Source: Alteromonas sp. KUL49
GTDB lineage: Bacteria > Pseudomonadota > Gammaproteobacteria > Enterobacterales > Alteromonadaceae
NCBI RefSeq assembly: GCF_006538345.1
Contig: NZ_BJKL01000002.1
Location: 186,001 to 250,000 of the forward strand
Length of the DNA stretch: 64,000 bases
Reading direction: 5' to 3'
Shown: piece by piece, positions 8,030-17,479 of the stretch
Layout: each line of letters opens with the position of its first letter
Numbering within the stretch: position 1 is the first letter of the stretch
Translations under genes and position numbers: made by a program
Notes under the pieces: model-generated
The model's database searches: none
What the model was told of the DNA's origin: nothing
What the model saw: only the letters and a program-made list of their open reading frames with translations

Positions 8030-10597
8030 TTAGAAGGTGTAAACACCTCGCAGGTAATAGAAACCACCATTGATCCCGATAGGAGACGTTGTCGGGTACA
8101 ATGAACCTGCAATACCTTTCCATTCTGTATTTTCGTCAGGGTATTCATCAAACGCGTTCTTCGCACCAACCGTCACTGTAAGTGCATCGGATACGTTATA
8201 AGCTGCTTCTAAGTCAACAGTAAACTCAGAACCCACCTGTTCAATCGGCAAGCCAGAATCTAGGTGATCTTCGAAGATGCTACCGTAGTAATTCAAGCGA
8301 GCTAGGAAACGCCAGTCACCATTAGTATGGTTAGCTGTAGCACTGTAACGCACCGCTGGTAGGTTGTTTTCAAGCATTCGAATACGAGCAGCTGAAATAT
8401 TTTCTGACGCTTGGTCTACCGTAGTTGACGTCCAGTTGTAGGCCAACGAGAACTTGGTTTCACCGCCCAACATATCCATTGAATAGTTGGCAACTACGTC
8501 AACACCTTCAGTGGTGGTATCGAAGTCGTTGGTGAAGAAGCTAATTTCAGAGAAGCTCGATGCATCGTTGATGCCTTGCGCCAACAAGGTTGCAATATCT
8601 TCTTCCGTCAACGCGATACCAGAGGCCGTACTAAGACGATCAGTTAGCTCAATATTGTAGTAATCTACCGTCAAGAACACACCGCTATCAAAGTCAGCTA
8701 CCACACCAAACGTAATGCTTTCAGACTCTTCAGGTGTTAACTGCTCACCACCTTTCAACTGAGATACTGGATCAGTTGGCGGCAGTGTTGCACGGTCAAT
8801 CAGCTTGCCGTCGGTACCGAACGCTGTTGTTACGTTGCGAACGTTACTTTGACCAAGGGTGGGTGCCTTAAAGCCAGTTGAGAACGCACCACGGAACGCA
8901 ATGTTTTCTAGTGCTTGCCAACGGAAAGCAATTTTTCCTTTAGTAGTATTACCAAAATCAGAGAAATCTTCGTAACGCAACGCACCCGCAAGCATAAAGG
9001 TTTCGGTGATGTAAGCTTCTGCATCAAGGTAAAGCGCTATGTTATGACGTGATACTAAACCTTGGCTGTTTGGTGCAAGGCCAGGGAAACCATTCGAACC
9101 AATACCAAAGCCTTGTGTCGCTAATGGACCGATTTCGTAAGACGCTGTGTCTCCCGCAATGCTCTCATAAGACTCGTGGCGATATTGGAATCCACCAGCA
9201 ACAAACAACGGCTCGAACAAACCAACATCAAATGGTTTTGCAAGGTCTAGGTCGAAGGTTTGTTCAGACTGGATATATTTACCCGGGCTGAATTCCATCG
9301 GAGTGTCTGGACCAAGAGACGGGTTGATTGTGTTGCGAATAGCAAAATCAATCTCGTTACGTCCCAAGTTTACACTGACATCGTAAGTGACTTCGTTATC
9401 TAGCTCACCTTTGGTACCGAATACCAAAGACATATCGGTAACCGTTCCACCAAAGCGAGGTGTAAAGCCACCCGGAAGCATTTCATTAAACGCGAAGCAG
9501 TCTGGATTGTTTGCTACTTCATCGATGTAGCGCTGATTGGTCAATACATTGTCACCAACAACGATATCGGTAGGGCAGTTTCCAGACATATCGCCTGTTA
9601 GATCGCCAACAAGTAATAGTTGTTCACCAGCATCATTGGTGCCACCGTCGTTCACACCACCACGGTTATGTGGGTTACGGAAGTAAAAGCCACCTTCAAC
9701 TTCACGCTCTGCATAGTTACCAAACAGATAAGCTTCGCTGCTCTCAGATAGGGTTAGCCCTAAGTTTGCGAATAGTTTGATGTCATCTTTAATTTCTGGC
9801 GACCCCCAGATTTGCGCTGGATCAGCTACGTTCGTGTTACCGTTAGCGATAAGCCCTGCTGCATCATCGCGCTGAACGCTTCGAGACGTATCATCAGCAG
9901 TACGATATTCAGCCGATAAGTTAATAAAGCCATTTTCAGATAACGGCATGCCGATGTTACCTGAAAGCTGGATTGTGTCGCCATCACCTTCGTAGTAGCT
10001 ACCGTAACGGGCTTCGAACGAGCCGCCTTCAGAGGCATCGTTTAATACAAAGTTGATTACCCCTGCAATGGCATCAGAGCCGTACTGAGCCGCCGCACCA
10101 TCACGCAGAACTTCCACTTGCTTTAATGCAGACGCAGGAATAACAGAAATATCTGGGCCTTGAGCACCATCAGACAAACCACCGCCGAGGAAGGTAATTA
10201 CCGCTGAACGGTGACGGCGTTTACCATTAACTAACACTAGTGTGTGATCCGATGCCATACCACGCAGGTTAGCTGGGCGGACTAATGTAGATGCATCGTT
10301 GATTGGTTGATCGTTAACGTTTAACGAAGGAACTACCGTTTGTAGCATAGATACCATGTCGGTAGAGCCCTGACTTTTGAACTCTTCATTTGAAATGATA
10401 TCGATGGGTACAGCAGATTCTGCAACTGAACGAGGCGCTGCACGGGTACCAACAACAGCAATTTGTTCATAGTCTTCTGCGCTTTCGGTTTGCGCATCTT
10501 GTGCGTGTGCAGGCGCCATCGTTATAACCGACAACGCTGCTGACGCTGCAAGTACACCACGCACTTGTTTTGTCACACGAGTAAGAGAGGTTTTCAT
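8030..10597 (-). CDS. TonB-dependent receptor, paralogue without STN domain
   Basis: An outer-membrane receptor of 855 residues. The start at 10597 (MKTSLTRV) is preferred over the longer frame to 10630 because an AGGAAA ribosome site lies just upstream and a clean signal peptide with an AHA cleavage motif follows. Order: TonB-box-like EQIAVVGTR, a plug with PINDASTLVRPANLRGMASD and LRDGAAAQYGSDAIAGVINF, then a barrel ending in YTF. Plug and barrel are close to those of the STN receptor at 3032-5986, but the STN domain is absent, so this copy cannot signal by that route. It is probably a transport paralogue controlled by the neighbouring sigma factor. The ligand is unknown. Confidence 0.88.
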   Translation of the reverse strand: MKTSLTRVTKQVRGVLAASAALSVITMAPAHAQDAQTESAEDYEQIAVVGTRAAPRSVAESAVPIDIISNEEFKSQGSTDMVSMLQTVVPSLNVNDQPINDASTLVRPANLRGMASDHTLVLVNGKRRHRSAVITFLGGGLSDGAQGPDISVIPASALKQVEVLRDGAAAQYGSDAIAGVINFVLNDASEGGSFEARYGSYYEGDGDTIQLSGNIGMPLSENGFINLSAEYRTADDTSRSVQRDDAAGLIANGNTNVADPAQIWGSPEIKDDIKLFANLGLTLSESSEAYLFGNYAEREVEGGFYFRNPHNRGGVNDGGTNDAGEQLLLVGDLTGDMSGNCPTDIVVGDNVLTNQRYIDEVANNPDCFAFNEMLPGGFTPRFGGTVTDMSLVFGTKGELDNEVTYDVSVNLGRNEIDFAIRNTINPSLGPDTPMEFSPGKYIQSEQTFDLDLAKPFDVGLFEPLFVAGGFQYRHESYESIAGDTASYEIGPLATQGFGIGSNGFPGLAPNSQGLVSRHNIALYLDAEAYITETFMLAGALRYEDFSDFGNTTKGKIAFRWQALENIAFRGAFSTGFKAPTLGQSNVRNVTTAFGTDGKLIDRATLPPTDPVSQLKGGEQLTPEESESITFGVVADFDSGVFLTVDYYNIELTDRLSTASGIALTEEDIATLLAQGINDASSFSEISFFTNDFDTTTEGVDVVANYSMDMLGGETKFSLAYNWTSTTVDQASENISAARIRMLENNLPAVRYSATANHTNGDWRFLARLNYYGSIFEDHLDSGLPIEQVGSEFTVDLEAAYNVSDALTVTVGAKNAFDEYPDENTEWKGIAGSLYPTTSPIGINGGFYYLRGVYTF

Positions 10598-10856
10598 AGT
10601 GGTTTCCTGAATATGGTTTCGCCATTTCACACCTCATTGTTCAGTGCTTAAATGACGTAATTTTTTACTTATAGTTTCCTTCAACGCTGACATTAAACCG
10701 CCGTCAGCCATCGAGTTTATAAGTTGTAAACCACTAAAAAACAAACGGTTTATGCAAAATAAAAAATATATTTTCAACCCGTAGAGGATTTTAATTTCTA
10801 GCTTGTCTATTAGTATTTGGCGAGGAAAAATTGAAGAGAATAACGAGGGAAATTAA

Positions 10857-10885
10857 TCAAAAAAGCCGACTTAAAGCCGGCTTTT
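10857..10885 (-). terminator. Rho-independent terminator of grxD
   Basis: Read on the minus strand, the hairpin AAAAGCCGGC / GTCGGCTTTT is followed by a run of T. It begins a few bases past the grxD stop, with a short loop. Confidence 0.8.
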
Positions 10886-10893
10886 CAATCGTT

Positions 10894-11244
10894 TTATTCT
10901 TCGCTAGCGTTTTTCGCTGCGGTTTCTTTAATAAGGGGTTGTAACTCACCTTGTTGGAACATTTCCAAGATAATATCGCAGCCGCCCACCAGCTCACCGT
11001 CAACCCACAATTGTGGAAACGTTGGCCAGTTCGCATATTTTGGTAACTCGGCGCGAATGTCTGGGTTTTGTAGAATATCTACATAAGCAAATGGTTCGCC
11101 GCACGACATTAGCGCTTGAGACGCCTGTGCAGAGAAGCCACAACTTGGAAGCTTAGGTGAACCCTTCATATAGAGAAGAATCGCGTTTTCTTCAATTTGC
11201 TGTTGGATGCGTTCAACCGTTGTTTGATTTTCAGTATTTTCCAT
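10894..11244 (-). CDS. grxD: Monothiol glutaredoxin Grx4 (GrxD)
   Basis: A cytoplasmic monothiol glutaredoxin that carries or transfers [2Fe-2S] clusters, usually with a BolA partner. It has 116 residues, the usual size. The single active cysteine is seen in the CGFS motif (near residue 37, KLPSCGFSAQ), and the glutathione-binding segments WPTFPQLW(V) and GGCDI are present. It starts at ATG 11244 after a GAGAGAACCCC leader. It stands alone on the minus strand, divergent from sodB across 453 bases. Confidence 0.93.
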   Translation of the reverse strand: MENTENQTTVERIQQQIEENAILLYMKGSPKLPSCGFSAQASQALMSCGEPFAYVDILQNPDIRAELPKYANWPTFPQLWVDGELVGGCDIILEMFQQGELQPLIKETAAKNASEE

Positions 11245-11697
11245 GGGGTTCTCTCTGTGAATCTAATCTAGGATCTTGCCATACTCGATGGTCTGCTATA
11301 TTGGGGTGAGACAGTAAAACTTCAAGAGCTGTGTATGAAACTCTTATTTATCGAGGTAATTACACATTACACTTTGATATACGAGAATCGTGTACACCTT
11401 GGGTCACCCACTATATTCTAAAAAAGAATTATCTTGCTCAGGATAGTGATCGTAATTTCACTTTTCACATTATCTACAAGATAGCTTATGCTTTGCCAGT
11501 ATTTTGTTGTCACAGAAAGCACTGCCTTTATTAAATTTTTCACATTATTGTCATTGAGTTATCTGATTGTGACCATACATTGTGAATCAGAGTAAAGAAA
11601 TGTCGTGTAAGTAGCCAATCATTGATTACCTTTGTTTTCCCTCAGGCAGAGAACATCGAATACGACAGATAATTATTTAACAAACACGGAGACCGTT
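11245..11697. other. Intergenic region between divergent grxD and sodB
   Basis: An AT-rich stretch of 453 bases that must hold both promoters. A frame of 67 codons lies in it (11331-11534), but it has no ribosome site and no recognisable domain, so I do not call it. I see no convincing Fur box, riboswitch or terminator. Confidence 0.5.
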
Positions 11698-12279
11698 ATG
11701 GCTTTTGAACTACCAGCGTTACCTTACGAGAAAAATGCTCTAGAACCGCATATCTCTTCTGAGACTTTGGAATTCCACTATGGTAAGCACCATGCAACTT
11801 ACGTTACTAAGTTGAACGGTCTTATTGAAGGTACTGATCTAGAAAGCAAAAGCCTAGAAGAAATCGTTAAGTCTTCTGAAGGCGGCGTTTTCAACAATGC
11901 AGCGCAAATCTGGAACCACACTTTCTATTGGCACAGCCTTAGCCCGAATGGTGGTGGTGAGCCAACTGGCGCACTAGCTGATGCAATCAGCGCGAAATGG
12001 GGTTCTTTTGCTGATTTCCAAGCAGCATTCAACGACAAAGCTGTGAACAACTTCGGCTCAAGCTGGACGTGGTTAGTAAAAACTGCAGACGGCAGCCTAG
12101 ACATTGTTAACACAAGTAACGCTGCAACACCGATCACTGAAGAAGGTGTTACTCCACTACTTACTGTTGATTTGTGGGAACACGCTTACTACATCGACTA
12201 CCGCAATGCTCGTCCTAAGTACCTAGAAAACTTCTGGGCACTTGCCAACTGGGCATTTGCTAGCGAAAACTTCGCATAA
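11698..12279 (+). CDS. sodB: Superoxide dismutase, iron type
   Basis: Converts superoxide to hydrogen peroxide and oxygen in the cytoplasm. The start at 11698 has a GGAG site 6 bases upstream and gives the canonical [11 protein letters not shown]-terminus of 193 residues; the longer frame to 11632 is not needed. Metal ligands seen: H27 in FHYGKHH, H74 in WNHTFYW, and the DLWEHAYY Asp/His pair. The Gln in NNAAQIWNH and the GGGEPTG segment are typical of Fe- rather than Mn-enzymes. A strong terminator follows. Confidence 0.94.
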   Translation: MAFELPALPYEKNALEPHISSETLEFHYGKHHATYVTKLNGLIEGTDLESKSLEEIVKSSEGGVFNNAAQIWNHTFYWHSLSPNGGGEPTGALADAISAKWGSFADFQAAFNDKAVNNFGSSWTWLVKTADGSLDIVNTSNAATPITEEGVTPLLTVDLWEHAYYIDYRNARPKYLENFWALANWAFASENFA

Positions 12280-12301
12280 GCGACACGCTAAAATAGATTT
12301 T

Positions 12302-12328
12302 AAAACCCATCTTCGGATGGGTTTTTTT
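12302..12328 (+). terminator. Rho-independent terminator of sodB
   Basis: The hairpin AACCCATC-TTCG-GATGGGTT has a stable TTCG tetraloop and is followed by a T run. It starts 23 bases after the sodB stop. Confidence 0.9.
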
Positions 12329-12506
12329 ATGAGGCGTAAAAAATTATTAATTTTGTTATGCCTTTGAGACATAACCCTCCGAAAAAGTTCACTTTTTCAA
12401 TAGACCAAATGCCACGACACTATTCTAAAGTAGACTAACAATCCCTCTACTTTTCGAAAAAAACAACTACGCTTAAATTACGGGCTTCCGTTTTTTCGAG
12501 GTATTC

Positions 12507-14429
12507 ATGGGCATTTTCGAGCATTACCAAAGTCGTTACGAGGAACGTAAACAAGAAGAATTCACTATCCAAGAGTTTTTGGACATTTGTAAGTCAGATC
12601 CTATGGCTTACGCTAGTGCACCTGAACGTTTACTCAAAGCCATTGGCGAACCTGAACTAGTTGACACCGCCAACGACCCGGCACTAAGTCGTATATTTTC
12701 CAACCGCGTCATTTCCCGCTATCCGGCATTCAGCGAATTTTATGGCATGGAAGAAGCCATTGAACAAATTGTTTCGTATTTGCGACACGCGGCACAAGGG
12801 TTAGAGGAGAAGAAACAAATCCTCTATCTCCTCGGTCCTGTGGGCGGTGGTAAATCTTCACTAGCAGAGCGTTTAAAAGAGCTCATGCAAAATGTACCGA
12901 TTTACATACTCAAAGACTCCCCAGTTAACGACCATCCCTTCTGTTTATTCGATCCGAATGAAGACGGTCATATTCTCGAGAAAGAGTATAAAATTCCCAA
13001 GCGCTACTTGAAGACCATCATGTCTCCGTGGGTCAGAAAGCGTCTGCATGAATACAATGGTGATATATCCAAGTTCAGAGTAGTGCGAGTTTATCCTTCA
13101 GTACTTGACCAAGTTGGAATTGCTAAAACTGAACCGGGTGATGAAAATAATCAGGATATTTCATCACTTGTCGGTAAAGTCGATATCCGACGATTAGAAC
13201 AATTCGCACAGAACGACCCCGATGCCTACAGCTATTCTGGCTCTTTGTGTAAGGCAAATCAGGGGTTGATGGAGTTCGTAGAAATGTTTAAAGCGCCAAT
13301 TAAGGTGCTTCACCCACTGCTCACAGCAACTCAAGAAGGGAATTACAATCCAACGGAGGGCTTTTCTGCCCTGCCCTACGACGGCGTTATTCTTGCCCAC
13401 TCTAACGAATCCGAGTGGCAGTCTTTCAGGAATAATAAAAACAATGAGGCATTCCTAGACCGAGTGTACATAGTAAAAGTGCCTTATTGCTTGCGTGTTA
13501 GCGAAGAAATTCGAATCTATCGCAAACTGCTCGATTCGAGCGAGCTTAACGGCTCTCCCTGCGCACCAGACACGTTAGAGTGTTTGGCCCAGTTCAGTGT
13601 GCTATCCAGACTCAAAGCACCTGAAAATTCGAGCATCTACTCGAAAATGCGCGTGTACGACGGTGAAAGTCTCAAAGACACCGATCCTAAAGCCAAGTCA
13701 TACCAAGAGTATCGTGACTATGCTGGGGTTGATGAGGGCATGGAAGGGCTTTCTACCCGCTTTGCCTTTAAGATCCTCTCTCGAGTTTTCAACTTTGACT
13801 ATCAAGAAGTGGCGGCCAACCCCGTTCATCTATTCTATGTACTAGAACGTCAAATTGAGCGAGAACAGTTCCCACAAGACGTCACTGACAGTTATTTGGA
13901 GTTCCTCAAGGGTTATCTGATTCCGCGCTATGTAGAGTTCATTGGCAAAGAAATTCAGACTGCATATCTCGAGTCGTACTCAGAATATGGTCAGAATCTC
14001 TTTGACCGCTATGTCACTTATGCTGACTTTTGGATTCAAGATCAAGAGTATCGGGATCCAGAAACCGGACAGCTGTTTGATCGAGCGTCATTAAACGCTG
14101 AGCTTGAAAAAACAGAAAAACCTGCAGGCATAAGCAATCCTAAAGACTTCAGGAACGAAATCGTCAACTTTGTGCTTCGCGCACGGGCAAACAATGGCGG
14201 TACGAATCCTTCTTGGACCAGCTATGAGAAGCTGCGTACTGTGATTGAGAAGAAGATGTTTTCCAATACTGAAGACTTGCTACCTGTCATTTCCTTTAAC
14301 ACCAAAGGTTCCGCCGAGGAACAGAAAAAGCACGATGACTTCGTGAATCGGATGCAAGAAAAAGGCTATACACAAAAACAAGTACGCTTGTTGTGTGAAT
14401 GGTACTTACGCGTACGAAAAGCGTCGTAG
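12507..14429 (+). CDS. yeaG: PrkA-family serine protein kinase YeaG
   Basis: A cytoplasmic AAA+/PrkA protein of 640 residues, the usual length. The Walker A motif GPVGGGKS is near residue 110 and the PrkA C-terminal region continues to the end (CEWYLRVRKAS). In enterobacteria YeaG acts with YeaH in stationary-phase and nitrogen-starvation responses. Here yeaG, yeaH and spoVR are consecutive on one strand with short gaps, so they are probably one operon. The exact substrates are not known. Confidence 0.93.
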   Translation: MGIFEHYQSRYEERKQEEFTIQEFLDICKSDPMAYASAPERLLKAIGEPELVDTANDPALSRIFSNRVISRYPAFSEFYGMEEAIEQIVSYLRHAAQGLEEKKQILYLLGPVGGGKSSLAERLKELMQNVPIYILKDSPVNDHPFCLFDPNEDGHILEKEYKIPKRYLKTIMSPWVRKRLHEYNGDISKFRVVRVYPSVLDQVGIAKTEPGDENNQDISSLVGKVDIRRLEQFAQNDPDAYSYSGSLCKANQGLMEFVEMFKAPIKVLHPLLTATQEGNYNPTEGFSALPYDGVILAHSNESEWQSFRNNKNNEAFLDRVYIVKVPYCLRVSEEIRIYRKLLDSSELNGSPCAPDTLECLAQFSVLSRLKAPENSSIYSKMRVYDGESLKDTDPKAKSYQEYRDYAGVDEGMEGLSTRFAFKILSRVFNFDYQEVAANPVHLFYVLERQIEREQFPQDVTDSYLEFLKGYLIPRYVEFIGKEIQTAYLESYSEYGQNLFDRYVTYADFWIQDQEYRDPETGQLFDRASLNAELEKTEKPAGISNPKDFRNEIVNFVLRARANNGGTNPSWTSYEKLRTVIEKKMFSNTEDLLPVISFNTKGSAEEQKKHDDFVNRMQEKGYTQKQVRLLCEWYLRVRKAS

Positions 14430-14468
14430 TGGCATCGTGATAATGTGTAGTTCAACTAGCAGGTGTTT

Positions 14469-15755
14469 ATGGCGCATTTTATTGACAGACGACTTAACAG
14501 CAAGGGCAAGAGTACTGTAAATCGACAGCGCTTTATAAAGCGATACAAGCAGCAAATAAAGCGCGCCGTTTCTGATGCAGTGGGTAAACGTTCAGTCACT
14601 GACTTAGAAACTGGCGAGCAAGTCAGTATTCCAACCCGTGACATCTCCGAGCCTGTGTTTCACACAGGCAAAGGGGGTAAACGCGATATTGTACACCCGG
14701 GCAATGACCAATTTACCCAAGGTGACCGAATCGACCGTCCCCCAGGAGGCGCTGGTCAAGGGGGTGGACAAGGTAAAGCCAGCGATAAGGGAGAAGGTGA
14801 AGACGACTTTGTGTTCTCAATATCAAAAGACGAATATCTCGACTTACTATTCGACGACCTCGCTTTACCCAATTTAAGAAAAACTCAATTCAATAAAGTA
14901 GAGCAATACGAGACTTACCGAGCGGGCTATCAAACCGATGGCGTACCCAGTAACTTGGACATTGTTCGTTCTCTTACAGGCTCTATGGCGCGCAAAATGG
15001 CCCTTACGGGGTCAGATAAACGCAAACTTAGAGAGCTTGAAGCGCGGCGCCAAGCGCTCATCGATAGCCCTTTAGAAAATACGCTAGAGATTAATAGCCT
15101 CGATAAAGAGATAGAAGAACTTAAAGCAAAGATAGCGCGAGTTCCCTTTATTGATACCTTTGATTTGCGTTTTCGCAATTACGCCAAGCGTCCAGTACCC
15201 TCAAGCAAGGCTGTAATGTTCTGTTTAATGGATGTTTCAGGCTCAATGGATCAAGCCACTAAAGATATGGCAAAGCGCTTTTACATTCTGCTTTACCTAT
15301 TTTTGACCCGAACCTACAAAAATGTGGAGGTGGTTTATATTCGCCATCACACTCAAGCCAAGGAAGTAGACGAGCAGGAGTTTTTCTACTCTCAAGAAAC
15401 GGGCGGTACTATCGTCTCAAGTGCATTGCACTTAATGAAAGAGATAGTAAACGAACGCTACACAGGCAGCGATTGGAATATCTATGCCGCACAGGCCTCT
15501 GATGGCGATAACTGGGCAGATGATTCACCACAATGCAGCTCACTGTTAACCAAAGACATACTGCCCCATTGTCGCTACTACGCCTATATCGAGATCACCG
15601 ACCGTCAGCATCAGAGTTTATGGCGGGAATACGATAAAGTGGCAGCTACCCACGAGAATTTAGTATGCAAAGAAATTAAGTCACAAGACGATATTTACCC
15701 CGTGTTTAGAGAGCTCTTCCGCCGCTCAGAAGAAACCATTACTTCGGGAGACTAA
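14469..15755 (+). CDS. yeaH: YeaH, VWA-like partner of YeaG
   Basis: A DUF444-family protein of about 428 residues. The start ATG 14469 is chosen over GTG 14463: the N-terminus then reads [15 protein letters not shown], as in E. coli YeaH, and an AGG site lies 6 bases upstream. The Gly-rich segment ([14 protein letters not shown]) sits around 95-110. A MIDAS-like motif MDVSGSMDQ near residue 255 suggests a von Willebrand A-type fold that binds a divalent metal. The last codons nearly touch the spoVR start (15757). Confidence 0.92.
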   Translation: MAHFIDRRLNSKGKSTVNRQRFIKRYKQQIKRAVSDAVGKRSVTDLETGEQVSIPTRDISEPVFHTGKGGKRDIVHPGNDQFTQGDRIDRPPGGAGQGGGQGKASDKGEGEDDFVFSISKDEYLDLLFDDLALPNLRKTQFNKVEQYETYRAGYQTDGVPSNLDIVRSLTGSMARKMALTGSDKRKLRELEARRQALIDSPLENTLEINSLDKEIEELKAKIARVPFIDTFDLRFRNYAKRPVPSSKAVMFCLMDVSGSMDQATKDMAKRFYILLYLFLTRTYKNVEVVYIRHHTQAKEVDEQEFFYSQETGGTIVSSALHLMKEIVNERYTGSDWNIYAAQASDGDNWADDSPQCSSLLTKDILPHCRYYAYIEITDRQHQSLWREYDKVAATHENLVCKEIKSQDDIYPVFRELFRRSEETITSGD

Positions 15756-15756
15756 T

Positions 15757-17283
15757 ATGTCTGATTCCACCGCAAAGAAGTTCACTATGTTGAGTGATGG
15801 TCCCGATTGGACGTTCCCTCTTCTTACCCAGTACGAGCAAGAAATCGATCGTATTGCCCGTAATTTCGGACTGGATATCTACCCCAACCAAATTGAAGTG
15901 ATTACTGCCGAGCAAATGATGGATGCTTACGCCAGTATTGGAATGCCCATCAACTACACCCATTGGTCTTTTGGGAAAAAGTTTATTCAAACCGAGCAGC
16001 AATACCGTCGCGGACAAATGGGGTTAGCGTACGAAATTGTCATCAACTCTGACCCGTGCATTGCCTATTTGATGGAGGAGAACACCATCACTATGCAGGC
16101 ATTGGTCATGGCACATGCGTGTTATGGGCACAACTCGTTTTTCAAAGGTAACTACCTCTTTCAAACTTGGACTGACGCAAGTTCCATCATTGATTATTTA
16201 GTCTTTGCTAAATCATACATCGCGAAATGTGAGCAAAAGTATGGTTATGAGGAGGTTGAGAACATTCTCGATTCTTGCCACGCGTTGATGAATTATGGTG
16301 TTGACCGTTACAAACGCCCACAAAAAATCTCATTGCAGGAAGAACGTCATCGCCAAGAACAGCGAGAGAAATACCTTCAATCTCAAGTCAATGAACTATG
16401 GCGCACGCTACCCGACAACCATAAAAGTAAAGCGCCCTCTCAGCGGCGCTTTCCCGCAGAGCCGCAAGAGAACTTGCTCTATTTTATCGAAAAAAATGCG
16501 CCTTTGCTTGAACCCTGGCAACGGGAACTAGTTCGTATTGTGAGAAAAGTGTCGCAATATTTTTACCCTCAAAAACAAACACAGGTGATGAACGAGGGCT
16601 GGGCGTGTTTTTGGCACTATCACATACTTAACCAGATGTACGATGAAGGTTTGGTGAGTGACAGGTTCATGATGGAGTTTCTTCACAGTCACAGTAGCGT
16701 GGTAATGCAGCCCGAGTACAACAGCCCTTATTATTCGGGCATTAACCCCTACGCTCTCGGCTTTAACATGTTCATGGATATCAAACGGGTTTGCCAGGAG
16801 CCCACAGAGGAAGACTACGCATTCTTACCTAGTGTGGCAGGCAAAGACTGGCTGGAAACCGTGCACTTTGCAATGAAGAACTTTAAAGATGAAAGCTTCA
16901 TTAGCCAGTTCCTTTCACCCAAACTAATAAGAGACTTCAAACTCTTTGCCCTAGAAGATGATACAGACAAACCCTTCATTAGTGTGAGTGCGATACACGA
17001 TGAAGCTGGCTACCACACCATACGAGAGAAGCTCTCTGCTCAGTACAATTTGAGCAACCTAGAGCCGAACATTCAAGTATACAACGTAGATGTACGAGGA
17101 GACCGTTCACTCACCCTCAGATATACACCGCAAAATGGTATTCCGCTAGCAGATTCCAAAGACGAAGTAATGCGCCACCTTCACAGGCTATGGAAATTCG
17201 ATGTAAAACTGGAGCAAGAAACTGCCTCTGGTGACGTCACTCTATTAGCTCAATGCAAACGCGGTGAAAAAGAAGCGAGCTGA
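15757..17283 (+). CDS. ycgB: SpoVR family protein (YcgB)
   Basis: A protein of 508 residues in the SpoVR family, named for a Bacillus spore cortex gene but widespread in non-sporulating proteobacteria, where its biochemical role is unknown. Conserved segments seen: DWTFPLLTQYE, PNQIEVITAEQMMDAY, NEGWACFWHYHI and YNSPYYSGINPYALG. Its start is two bases beyond the yeaH stop. Family knowledge links yeaG, yeaH and ycgB as one stress-response unit. A hairpin element (17285-17478) follows. Confidence 0.92.
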   Translation: MSDSTAKKFTMLSDGPDWTFPLLTQYEQEIDRIARNFGLDIYPNQIEVITAEQMMDAYASIGMPINYTHWSFGKKFIQTEQQYRRGQMGLAYEIVINSDPCIAYLMEENTITMQALVMAHACYGHNSFFKGNYLFQTWTDASSIIDYLVFAKSYIAKCEQKYGYEEVENILDSCHALMNYGVDRYKRPQKISLQEERHRQEQREKYLQSQVNELWRTLPDNHKSKAPSQRRFPAEPQENLLYFIEKNAPLLEPWQRELVRIVRKVSQYFYPQKQTQVMNEGWACFWHYHILNQMYDEGLVSDRFMMEFLHSHSSVVMQPEYNSPYYSGINPYALGFNMFMDIKRVCQEPTEEDYAFLPSVAGKDWLETVHFAMKNFKDESFISQFLSPKLIRDFKLFALEDDTDKPFISVSAIHDEAGYHTIREKLSAQYNLSNLEPNIQVYNVDVRGDRSLTLRYTPQNGIPLADSKDEVMRHLHRLWKFDVKLEQETASGDVTLLAQCKRGEKEAS

Positions 17284-17284
17284 G

Positions 17285-17478
17285 GAGCGCTTTGGCGCTA
17301 GTAGGTTATCTTGACAACGCTGAGAGGGAGCTAGGGACTGTTTACTGCACGCCGTAAACACGTCCGTGTGGGCTCGGCTTCGGCATCCCTGCCGAAGACG
17401 GCTGTAAACAGTCCCTAGCTCCCTCTCGAATACACCAATACAACGGCTCGGTAGATTTACCGGGTTACCAAAGCGCTC
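17285..17478. repeat. Dispersed long-hairpin element, copy 2 (perfect 24-bp stem)
   Basis: This fills the gap between convergent spoVR and the MFS gene. Arms 17322-17345 and 17404-17427 are perfectly complementary over 24 bases (GAGAGGGAGC... and its complement). The core between them is the family core (TGCACGCCGTAAA, GGGCTCGGCTTCGGCATCC, AGACGGCTGTAAA). An outer pair GAGCGCTTTGG (17285-17295) and CCAAAGCGCTC (17468-17478) encloses it. It probably ends transcription from both sides. Confidence 0.8.
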
Positions 17479-17479
17479 T

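Noticed and set aside
11331..11534. 67-codon frame between grxD and sodB
   Set aside because: No ribosome site and no recognisable domain; lies over the promoter region of sodB.
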